Shown here: positions 1-7,243 of the stretch, piece after piece
Numbering within the stretch: the stretch's first letter is position 1
Layout of the letters: each line of letters opens with the position of its first letter
NCBI GenBank assembly: GCA_036164085.1
Contig: JAYZJV010000021.1
Span: 1 to 64,000 of the forward strand
From: TMED-70 sp036164085
GTDB lineage: Bacteria > Chloroflexota > Dehalococcoidia > Lucifugimonadales > Lucifugimonadaceae
Direction of reading: 5' to 3'
Length of the DNA stretch: 64,000 nt
Notes under the pieces: model-generated
Databases searched by the model: none
Told to the model about the DNA's origin: nothing
The model's input: the letters and a program-made list of their open reading frames with translations, nothing else
Position numbers and translations under genes: made by a program

Positions 1-16
1 TTTTAAGCTGATATAC

Positions 17-39
17 TTTCTATAAACTTTTTATAGAAA
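17..39. repeat. Perfect 10-bp inverted repeat upstream of the DUF3500 gene
   Basis: Bases 17-26 and 30-39 are exact reverse complements separated by a 3-base loop. The arms are AT-rich with a single G/C pair each, so the hairpin would be weak. It lies about 40 bases before the first gene. It could be a terminator of whatever precedes the window, a protein-binding palindrome, or chance in AT-rich DNA. No T-run follows on the plus strand, which argues against a classical terminator reading rightwards. Confidence 0.4.
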
Positions 40-77
40 AATAATAATATAAGAGAAAATTAATCACCAATATAACT

Positions 78-1070
78 ATGATGCAATATATAAAAAAAAC
101 AGAAAATATTTCTAATCAAATAAAGAAAATATTAAATTCATTTGATGACTACCAGATAAAAAAAGTAAGTTTTGATTTTGAAGGAGACGAAAGATATAAA
201 TGGTATTATACTCCTCATGAACAAAATGGACTTTTGCTTTTTGAAATGAAGCCATATCAAAGAAAATTATTGTTTGAATTATTAGAACTTACTTATTCTT
301 CAGATGGATATAAAACTGCAAGATCTATTATTAATTTAGAATCAATTTTAGGCGAATATGAATCTAATCATGCTGATTCAAAAGAAGGGGGCAGTGGGCA
401 ATGGGTTAGATCAGAAGAAAGATATTGGCTAGCAATTTTTGGGAACCCTTCATCTGATAAAGAGCCATGGGGTTATAGGTTTGGAGGTCATCATATAGGT
501 TTAAATGTAAACATAATTTCTGATTTTATTTCTATGCATCCATTATTTTTTGGAGCTAATCCAGCAAAGGTTATTGAAGGATCTAGAAAAGGCTTTAGAG
601 CATTGAAACCAGAAGAGGATTTAGCTAGAAAATTAGTTACATCTTTTTCTGAAGATAATAGAAAAATTGCAATAATAAATGAAATAGCTCCTCCTGATAT
701 CTTGACTGCTAATTATAGAAATTTTAATAATCAGGAGTTTGTAAAAGGGTTAAATTTTAGTAAATTTACTAATAATCAACGAGATGATTTGATTGACTTG
801 ATAAAAGTATATGTTTCTAGATTTACAGAAGATTATGCTAAAAATTATTTAAAACAAATCATAACACAAGGATTTGATAACACAATTTTTGCTTGGGCAG
901 GATCTACAGATATATCAGAAGGTCATTATTACTTTATAAAACATGACAAATTTCTTATTGAGTATGATAATACTCAGAATAACGCCAATCATATTCATTC
1001 AGTATTAAGAGATTTTGATGGAGATTATGGAGAAGACATTTTGTCTAATCATTATAAATCAAGTCATTAA
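78..1070 (+). CDS. DUF3500 family protein of unknown function
   Basis: The 330-aa product matches the DUF3500 pattern along its whole length. There is an FGNPS...WGYRFGGHH segment around residues 121-139, then FFGANPA near 158-163, an EEDLAR block, FAWAGS near 276, and the signature EYDNTQNNANH at 295-305 followed by a C-terminal HY..H. The clustered His, Asp and Asn residues look like a metal or substrate site, but the family's function is unknown to me. No signal peptide or membrane segment is visible, so it should be cytosolic. Two ATG codons stand in tandem at 78 and 81 and neither has a convincing ribosome binding site. The stop codon interlocks with that of the convergent fhs gene (shared TTAA). 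Confidence 0.85.
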   Translation: MMQYIKKTENISNQIKKILNSFDDYQIKKVSFDFEGDERYKWYYTPHEQNGLLLFEMKPYQRKLLFELLELTYSSDGYKTARSIINLESILGEYESNHADSKEGGSGQWVRSEERYWLAIFGNPSSDKEPWGYRFGGHHIGLNVNIISDFISMHPLFFGANPAKVIEGSRKGFRALKPEEDLARKLVTSFSEDNRKIAIINEIAPPDILTANYRNFNNQEFVKGLNFSKFTNNQRDDLIDLIKVYVSRFTEDYAKNYLKQIITQGFDNTIFAWAGSTDISEGHYYFIKHDKFLIEYDNTQNNANHIHSVLRDFDGDYGEDILSNHYKSSH

Positions 1071-2701
1071 GTAGATAGAATATTAATTATCTCTTCATTT
1101 TCATCTAGATCAATATCAAATGCATAAGGGTTACTTGGAAGTCCTGGCAACGTAATAATATCCCCTGCTAAAGTAACTATTTGTTTTGCTCCACCTAGTA
1201 CTCGAACTTCCTTAATAGGAATGGTGTGTCCTTTTGGAGCACCTCTTAATTTAGGATTAGCAGAAACAGATAAATGTGTTTTAGCCATACAAATAGGGAA
1301 ATCCCAACCTTGAGATTCGAACAGTCTTAAAGTAGTTCTGGTCATTGGTCCCCATGAAACTTTATCAGCAGAGTATATTTCTTTAGCTAAAGTTTCTACT
1401 TTATTTATGGGACTGTCAGAATTTTCATATAATAAAGAAATTTTTTCATTATCATTATCCAAACTAGCTATATATTCAGCCAATTCAACCATTCCGTCTC
1501 CACCTTTTGCGAATCCATTTGATTCTATTGCTACAGAATTATTTTCTTTACAAAGATTTTTTACAAGTTCCATTTCCTCTTTGGTATCATCTGGGAATTG
1601 ATTTATTGCAACGACGGATTTCAATCCATATTTGGAAACAATTCTGATAGCATTTTTCAAGTTCTCAGAACCTTCAATTATAGCTTTATCATTTCTTTCT
1701 GATAGATTTTTTATTTCAACCCCACCGTGCCATTTTAATCCTCTTATGGTTGCAACAATAACAGCGCAAAAAGGATTTGGCCCACCCTGCCTAACTTTTA
1801 TATCCATGAATTTTTCAAATCCTAGGTCTGCACCGAAACCAGCTTCAGTGATAACAAAATCTGCATAAGATGAAGCTACCTGATCTGCCAAAATAGAAGA
1901 ACATCCATGAGCAATATTCCCAAAAGGTCCCATATGGACAATTGCTGGCTGACCTTCAACCGTTTGTGCAAGGTTTGGCTTGATTGCATCTTTTAGTAAA
2001 GCCATCATTGATCCCACAGCATTTATATCTTTGGCTAAAACAGGAGTTTTATCTTTTTTCCATCCAACAACGATATTTCCTAGTCTTTCTCTAAGATCTT
2101 TATATGAATCAGTCAAAGCCAAGATAGCCATGATTTCAGATGCAGCAGAAATATCAAAACCTGTATTTCTTAGAGGGGAAGTATTCTTACCTCCAGCTCC
2201 AGCAATTACATTTCTTAAAGATCTGTCTTCAGCATCTGTTACTCTTCTCCAAGTTATGTTTTCGGGGTAAAACTCTTTGATTGCATTTCTGTATACACTG
2301 TTATCAACCATAGCTGCTAATAAATTATGTGCTGATTCCATAGCATGAAAGTCTCCATTGAAGTGAAGATTAATATCTACAGCTGGTTCAACAGTAGTTT
2401 TTCCACCACCTGTTCCACCTCCTTTGTGACCAAAAACGGGTCCTAAAGAAGGTTGCCTTATAGTTAAGGCAACATTTTTATTTATTTTACCTAATCCTTG
2501 AGTTAATCCTATTGCAGTGGTTGATTTTCCTTCTCCAAGAGGAGTAGGAGTTATTGCGGTTACTACAACTAATTTAGATTTTTTATTCTTGTCTATATTT
2601 TCAAGTGGAATTTTAGCTTTGTATTTACCGTATAATTCTAATGAATCTTTTTCTATTCCTAATTTGTCAGCAATTTCTTCTATGTGTTTAATTTTTTTCA
2701 T
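1067..2701 (-). CDS. fhs: Formate-tetrahydrofolate ligase
   Basis: This enzyme joins formate to tetrahydrofolate using ATP, giving 10-formyl-THF for purine, formyl-Met and one-carbon metabolism. The 544-aa length is close to the usual 550-560. The ATP-binding loop TPLGEGKST lies at residues 53-61 and RQPSLGP at 82-88, followed by the Gly-rich FGHKGGGTGGG segment. Both are hallmarks of the family. The start codon sits inside the 3' end of the upstream MFS gene (14-nt overlap), so translation is probably coupled. With folD, thyX and folP elsewhere in the window it fits a THF one-carbon network. The direction of flux cannot be read from the sequence. Confidence 0.97.
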   Translation of the reverse strand: MKKIKHIEEIADKLGIEKDSLELYGKYKAKIPLENIDKNKKSKLVVVTAITPTPLGEGKSTTAIGLTQGLGKINKNVALTIRQPSLGPVFGHKGGGTGGGKTTVEPAVDINLHFNGDFHAMESAHNLLAAMVDNSVYRNAIKEFYPENITWRRVTDAEDRSLRNVIAGAGGKNTSPLRNTGFDISAASEIMAILALTDSYKDLRERLGNIVVGWKKDKTPVLAKDINAVGSMMALLKDAIKPNLAQTVEGQPAIVHMGPFGNIAHGCSSILADQVASSYADFVITEAGFGADLGFEKFMDIKVRQGGPNPFCAVIVATIRGLKWHGGVEIKNLSERNDKAIIEGSENLKNAIRIVSKYGLKSVVAINQFPDDTKEEMELVKNLCKENNSVAIESNGFAKGGDGMVELAEYIASLDNDNEKISLLYENSDSPINKVETLAKEIYSADKVSWGPMTRTTLRLFESQGWDFPICMAKTHLSVSANPKLRGAPKGHTIPIKEVRVLGGAKQIVTLAGDIITLPGLPSNPYAFDIDLDENEEIINILST

Positions 2702-3917
2702 AATTCTTTGGATTTTTTATAACACTTATAAGTATACAAGAGATTATACATAGTGCAGCCATAACAATGAATGAGTAATAGTAAGTGTCATATTTATCAT
2801 AAATATAACCAACTATTACAGGGGATATCATCATTGCTATGCCCATGGGAAAAGCATTAATTCCTAAAATTGTTCCATAATACTTTCCACCAAAGAAATC
2901 ACCTCTCATTGCATGAAATGTAGGAGTACGCATGCCAAAACCTATCCCCCATATTATGGAAAATAAAATTACAATAGAATAATTACTTGCATAGGCTAAT
3001 ATAATTATAGCTATAGCTTGCAAGATGAAAAATATAGGAAGAATGATTTTTTTATTAAATATATCTCCTAGTATTCCACCTGATATATGTCCAGCAAATT
3101 GTAATACAGACATTATTGGAAGAATTGTTCCAGCTGTAATAATGTCTAAACCAACTCCATTGTCATCTGTCAAATATAAAAAAAGATGAGCAGAAATTGC
3201 ACCAACAGATACATTAGCAAAAAGATGGGAAAAAGCTAGAATCCAAAAAGGTTGAGTTCTTATTGCTTCTTTTGGAGGCATATCTGTATTAGAAATAAAG
3301 TTTTTTTTGGTTTGCTTGATTTTTTCGAGAAAATTGATATCTGGTCTTTTTCTTACTATAAAAGCTAGTATGGGACCAGTAAAAAGAAAAATTATGGCTA
3401 GCAAAATCATTGTTAGTCTCCAACCGTTTTTGTCAATGGATAGCACCATTAATGGTAAGAAAAAACCTCCAAAAGAACTGCCTCCTATTACCCAACTCAT
3501 GGCAGTTGCCCTCTTATGAGGCATCCAAACATTGACTGATGACATGGAGGGGACAAATCCTCCAATACTTACACCCACTGAAACTAATAAATATGAAAGA
3601 TAATAGAATAATATAGTGTTAATAGTGCTTAGCCAAAATAAACCTAGACTTGCAACAGAAAAGCCAATGAGAATCATTTTCCAAGGTCCAAATCTGTCAG
3701 TAAGATAACCCTCAATGGGACCAAGCAATGCTCCTCCAAATCTACCAAATGATGCAACCCCTGAAACAACTGCTCTTGACCAGTTAAATTCATCTTCAAT
3801 AGCTTTAAATATGATGCTTCCACCACTAAAAGTAGGGATGCTAGATATTGCAGTGTTTAATCCACCTGCCACACTAATCCACCACCCATAGTATATTTTT
3901 CTTATTCTTTTATACAT
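2688..3917 (-). CDS. MFS transporter, monocarboxylate / oxalate-formate antiporter type
   Basis: The 409-aa protein has about 12 hydrophobic segments. Its opening YYGWW... followed by a segment ending in FNWSRA is typical of the MCT/OFA branch of the major facilitator superfamily. The loop after TM2 contains the family motif in the form GYLTDRFGPW. It would sit in the inner membrane and exchange or import small carboxylates. Its 14-nt overlap with fhs suggests, as inference, that it supplies formate or a related carboxylate to the ligase. The start ATG at 3917 has no clear ribosome binding site and lies only 7 nt from a CGTGTACACG palindrome. Substrate assignment is uncertain. Confidence 0.85.
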   Translation of the reverse strand: MYKRIRKIYYGWWISVAGGLNTAISSIPTFSGGSIIFKAIEDEFNWSRAVVSGVASFGRFGGALLGPIEGYLTDRFGPWKMILIGFSVASLGLFWLSTINTILFYYLSYLLVSVGVSIGGFVPSMSSVNVWMPHKRATAMSWVIGGSSFGGFFLPLMVLSIDKNGWRLTMILLAIIFLFTGPILAFIVRKRPDINFLEKIKQTKKNFISNTDMPPKEAIRTQPFWILAFSHLFANVSVGAISAHLFLYLTDDNGVGLDIITAGTILPIMSVLQFAGHISGGILGDIFNKKIILPIFFILQAIAIIILAYASNYSIVILFSIIWGIGFGMRTPTFHAMRGDFFGGKYYGTILGINAFPMGIAMMISPVIVGYIYDKYDTYYYSFIVMAALCIISCILISVIKNPKNYEKN

Positions 3918-3924
3918 TTATAAA

Positions 3925-3970
3925 CGTGTACACGGAAACATGTATCATTAAACAGGTAAACGTTACCGTG
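3925..3970. promoter_or_regulatory. Cluster of palindromes between gpmA and the MFS gene (possible operator)
   Basis: CGTGTACACG at 3925-3934 is a perfect 10-bp palindrome. GGTAAACGTTACC at 3955-3967 has perfect 5-bp arms around a 3-base centre and overlaps the gpmA stop codon. CACGGAAAC at 3931-3939 also pairs with GTTACCGTG at 3962-3970 with a single mismatch. Such G+C-containing symmetry stands out in this AT-rich DNA. The location just upstream of the MFS-fhs pair suits an operator for a dimeric repressor, or alternatively an RNA hairpin. No regulator gene is adjacent, so the identity of any binding protein is unknown. Confidence 0.35.
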
Positions 3971-4652
3971 TAATTTCAGATTTCCCTTTAAAATTGTTAT
4001 TTTTGAAAGTGTAATAGATAGGTTCTCCAGTTACAATTTCTAGTTTTTCTATTGATTTGTCAGAGATGTTTTCTATTATTTTTATTAATGCTCTTATACT
4101 ATTTCCATGTGCAGCGATGAGTATGTTTTTGTTTTTATCTAACTTTTTATAAAGAATATCTTTGCAAAAGTCATTAACCCTATTTACTGTATCTTGTAAA
4201 GATTCGCCTACTGGTATCTTTTCCTTAGGTATGTCTTTAAAAAGAGGATTATTCAACTGTGAGTTATGATCTTTTTCAGATAGAAGAGGTGGTTTTGTGT
4301 TAAAGCTTCTTCTCCATTTCAAAACCTGGCTATCTCCATATCTTGATGCTGTTTCAGATTTGTTTAAGCCTTGCAACTTTCCATAGTGTCTTTCATTTAA
4401 TCGCCAATCTTTTTGTAACTTAACTTCTTTATTTTGTGAATTTTGCAACATTATTTTGCCTGTTTCATAGGCCCTACTAAAAATTGAACTATACGCAATA
4501 TTTATAGAAATATTTTGATCTAATATTTCCCTAGCAGCTGACTCTGCTTCTTTTATACCCTCATTTGACAAAGGGATATCAGTCCATCCTGTAAATCTAT
4601 TCTCTTTATTCCATAAACTTTTTCCGTGTCTAACTAGAATTAATAAGCTCAC
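3963..4652 (-). CDS. gpmA: 2,3-bisphosphoglycerate-dependent phosphoglycerate mutase
   Basis: This glycolytic enzyme interconverts 3- and 2-phosphoglycerate in the cytosol. The phosphoacceptor motif RHGKS begins at residue 8 (His9), the LNERHYG catalytic Glu lies at about 87, and the second His is in AAHGNSIRAL at about 182. The 229-aa length and the WKRRSF-like region followed by PPLL (here LKWRRSFNTKPPLL) identify the dPGM branch. The start is GTG at 4652, chosen because GAGGA lies 7 nt before it and no ATG is available nearer the RHG motif. It precedes the MFS-fhs pair on the same strand across a 45-nt gap containing palindromes. Confidence 0.95.
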   Translation of the reverse strand: MSLLILVRHGKSLWNKENRFTGWTDIPLSNEGIKEAESAAREILDQNISINIAYSSIFSRAYETGKIMLQNSQNKEVKLQKDWRLNERHYGKLQGLNKSETASRYGDSQVLKWRRSFNTKPPLLSEKDHNSQLNNPLFKDIPKEKIPVGESLQDTVNRVNDFCKDILYKKLDKNKNILIAAHGNSIRALIKIIENISDKSIEKLEIVTGEPIYYTFKNNNFKGKSEITR

Positions 4653-4686
4653 CAGAAATCCTCAATGTTTTGATATTGATATACTA

Positions 4687-5235
4687 TCAATTTTTTATTA
4701 TAAGTTTAAGCTTTTCTTGTTTAGATGAAGAGATTATTTCTTTTAGATATTTATATTGGTCTATTATTTCTAATACATATAAATAGCTACCCTCTGGTTT
4801 ATATTCATATGATTCCTTAAGGCATCTAAATTCGTAATCTTTTTTAGATTCTAAAAAACCTCTAGTACAAGGATTCATATTTGAAAGACTTATGGAATTT
4901 AAATTTTTATCAAAGTATATGACAGTTATTGGGAAATAGGTTTTATGCATCCAAAAGCCTCTATTTTGTTCGTCTTTGTATTTGAAGATCATTCCATTGA
5001 TGTTTGTAGGTAGATTTTTTCTACACATTAAACCTTTTGTTTGTTCTTTTTGACTTGTTCCTAGGTATGTTTCTAATGGGTAAGTGAATTTATTAGATTC
5101 TATATATATATGAGTAGTTTGGTATGAGATGTTTTCTTCTGTACATCCATTATAATAATCGTAAATTTCATCATTGATTTTACAAGAAACAAGTCCTGAA
5201 ATGATGATTGTTATTATAAAAAAAACTTTTTTCAT
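4687..5235 (-). CDS. DUF192 family lipoprotein
   Basis: The 182-aa product starts with a short lipoprotein signal ending in the lipobox GLVSC (Cys18), so it should be lipid-anchored outside the cytoplasmic membrane. The DUF192 core follows, with QTKGLMCRKNLP, a GMIF segment and the GFWMHKTYFPITVIYFD block that defines the family. The function of DUF192 is not established. The gene overlaps the end of ispH by 4 nt, so it is the second gene of an ispH transcript. An odd detail is the additional Cys residues in the mature part (CRKNL, NPC, RCLKE), which could form disulfides. Confidence 0.85.
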   Translation of the reverse strand: MKKVFFIITIIISGLVSCKINDEIYDYYNGCTEENISYQTTHIYIESNKFTYPLETYLGTSQKEQTKGLMCRKNLPTNINGMIFKYKDEQNRGFWMHKTYFPITVIYFDKNLNSISLSNMNPCTRGFLESKKDYEFRCLKESYEYKPEGSYLYVLEIIDQYKYLKEIISSSKQEKLKLIIKN

Positions 5236-6143
5236 TCATCTAGAAGTTTTTTTACTTTTCTTGGTATCTCAAACTTTATATCTTCTTCAATATCATCAAA
5301 CTTATATACCTTAGTAGGTTTTAATTTTTTTATTATTTCATAAACAAGTTTGTCAGGTGTTGAAGCTCCAGAGGTTAAACCTAATTTTTTTACTCCTTTT
5401 AACCAATCTCTATTTATTTCATCAAAAGAATTGATGAGATAAGCTTTTGTGCCTGATTGAATAGCTACATCTCTTAATCTGTTACAATTTGATGAATTTG
5501 AAGCTCCTACAACTAAAATCAAATCAACTTTGTTAGCAAGTTTGACAGTTACTTCTTGCCTATTTGTCGTAGCGTAACAAATGTCATTTCTTATCAAAGC
5601 ATTAGGATACACTGATTTGATTTTATCTACGGTTTCTTCCGTGTCCCTTACTGATAATGTTGTTTGAGACAGTACAATTACATCTTTATTCTTATCCTTT
5701 TTTAGTTGAAATTTTTCTCTATCATCTATGATTTTCATATTTGCTTGCCCTGAAGTTCCTATTACTTCTTGGTGTCCTTTGTGTCCTACTAAAATAATAT
5801 CTTTACCTTCTTTGGAGTATTTTTTTGCTTCATTATGAACCTTCGTCACAAGTGGACATGTGGCATCGATTACAGTAATATTTTTTTTCTTTGCCAAAAT
5901 ATAATCTTCTGGAGGAGATCCGTGTGCTGAAAAAACAACAACAGAATTTTCAGGAATTTCGGATACTTGTTCCACTGTAATAGCTCCTTTAGATTCTACT
6001 TCTGAAACCACAACTGGGTTATGAACAATTTGATGTTTTACATATACAGGCGCACCATATTTTTCTAAAGCAATTTCTACCAAATCAATTGCTAAAACAA
6101 CGCCTGCACAAAATCCTCTTGGGTTAGCTAGATAAATATCCAT
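5232..6143 (-). CDS. ispH: 4-hydroxy-3-methylbut-2-enyl diphosphate reductase
   Basis: The last enzyme of the MEP isoprenoid pathway, producing IPP and DMAPP. The three conserved cysteines that hold the [4Fe-4S] cluster are at residues 12 (GFCAGV), 96 (DATCPLV) and 189 (NDICYAT). The catalytic Glu lies in GHQEVIGTSGQ at about 126. The 303-aa length is typical of a stand-alone IspH. The start ATG at 6143 heads a transcript reading leftwards from the divergent ispH/prs region and has no Shine-Dalgarno sequence in front of it. The gene indicates a MEP-type rather than mevalonate isoprenoid route. Confidence 0.97.
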   Translation of the reverse strand: MDIYLANPRGFCAGVVLAIDLVEIALEKYGAPVYVKHQIVHNPVVVSEVESKGAITVEQVSEIPENSVVVFSAHGSPPEDYILAKKKNITVIDATCPLVTKVHNEAKKYSKEGKDIILVGHKGHQEVIGTSGQANMKIIDDREKFQLKKDKNKDVIVLSQTTLSVRDTEETVDKIKSVYPNALIRNDICYATTNRQEVTVKLANKVDLILVVGASNSSNCNRLRDVAIQSGTKAYLINSFDEINRDWLKGVKKLGLTSGASTPDKLVYEIIKKLKPTKVYKFDDIEEDIKFEIPRKVKKLLDE

Positions 6144-6165
6144 AGTTTTTTTATTTTATGTTCAA

Positions 6166-6173
6166 ATTATAAT
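6166..6173. promoter_or_regulatory. Symmetric ATTATAAT element in the ispH/prs divergent region
   Basis: The palindromic octamer ATTATAAT contains a TATAAT-like -10 hexamer readable on both strands, in the middle of a 142-base divergent intergenic region. It could serve prs on the plus strand and ispH on the minus strand. No convincing -35 box was found on either side, and the surroundings are almost pure A/T, so this is only a candidate. The rest of the region consists of T- and A-tracts. Confidence 0.25.
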
Positions 6174-6285
6174 ATTTTTTTTTTCAGATTACAGATATTA
6201 GAAAAATTTTAATCCTTTTATATTTATAAAAATATTATTTTTTAATTTTTTTTTTGATAGATTATGAATATAAAAGAAATTGAAT

Positions 6286-7233
6286 ATGAAAAATATACAA
6301 AAAGGTCCATTAATAATTAGTGGTAACGCTCACTATTCTTTAGCAGAAGATATTGCTTCTTATATTGGCCAAGATCTTACTAAGGCTGAAGTTTTTAAAT
6401 TTAATAATGATAATACATTTGTAAAAATATTAGAAAATGTTAGAGAAAGAGATGTTTTTATAATTCAACCAACAGCATTTCCTGTTAATGACAATATAAT
6501 GGAGTTGCTTATTATGATTGATGCAGCTAAAAGAGCATCAGCCGGACGAATAACATCAGTAATTCCATATTTTTCTTATGCTAGAACAGATAAAAAAGAT
6601 CAGCCAAGAGTACCTATTACAGGAAGATTAATAGCTGATTTAATAACTACAGCAGGTTCCGATCGAGTTATGATGATGGACTTGCATGCAGGACAAGTCC
6701 AAGGTTTTTTTTCAGCTACAGTCGATGAATTAACGGCTTTACCTATATTAGCTAGTTATTTTATTGATAAAAAACTTGATGATTGGGTTGTGGTTTCTCC
6801 AGATATTGGTGGAACAAAAAGAGCCAGAGATTTTGCAAATAAACTAGGAGCTCCACTTGCTATTATAGAAAAAAGAAGAATAGGCAACAAAGATACTGTT
6901 GAAACCTTAAATATAATTGGTGAAGTAAATGGAAGGTCTGCTATTTTATTTGACGATGAGATTAATACTGGAGGAACAATGATTGCAGGTTCTAAGATAT
7001 TAAAAGAAAACAATGTAAAAGAAGTATATGTTGCTGCAACACATGGGGTATTCCCAAATGCTTCACTTGAAAAAATAATAAGTTCTGAAGAAATAAAAGA
7101 AATTGTAGTTACAAATAGTTTGCCAATTGAAAATGACAGCCCAAAACTAATAATTCTTCCTATTTCTGAACTTTTGGGAGAAGCAATAAAGAGAACTAAT
7201 CGGGGTGATTCAGTCGGAGCTCTTTTCTTATAA
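6286..7233 (+). CDS. prs: Ribose-phosphate pyrophosphokinase (PRPP synthase)
   Basis: Converts ribose 5-phosphate and ATP to PRPP for purine, pyrimidine, histidine and NAD synthesis. Visible family marks are ISGNAHYSLAEDIA at the N-terminus, IPYFSYARTDKKDQPR (flexible catalytic region), the metal-binding DLHAGQ and the PRPP-binding loop in LFDDEINTGGT. The length of 315 aa is normal. I chose the ATG at 6286. An in-frame TTG two codons earlier is possible, but neither has a clear Shine-Dalgarno sequence. It is followed 10 nt later by secA and probably shares its transcript. Confidence 0.96.
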   Translation: MKNIQKGPLIISGNAHYSLAEDIASYIGQDLTKAEVFKFNNDNTFVKILENVRERDVFIIQPTAFPVNDNIMELLIMIDAAKRASAGRITSVIPYFSYARTDKKDQPRVPITGRLIADLITTAGSDRVMMMDLHAGQVQGFFSATVDELTALPILASYFIDKKLDDWVVVSPDIGGTKRARDFANKLGAPLAIIEKRRIGNKDTVETLNIIGEVNGRSAILFDDEINTGGTMIAGSKILKENNVKEVYVAATHGVFPNASLEKIISSEEIKEIVVTNSLPIENDSPKLIILPISELLGEAIKRTNRGDSVGALFL

Positions 7234-7243
7234 TATATTCTTT

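Noticed and set aside
17..39. End of an insertion element or phage attachment site
   Set aside because: No transposase, integrase or matching second repeat was seen in the window; the palindrome is AT-rich and short.
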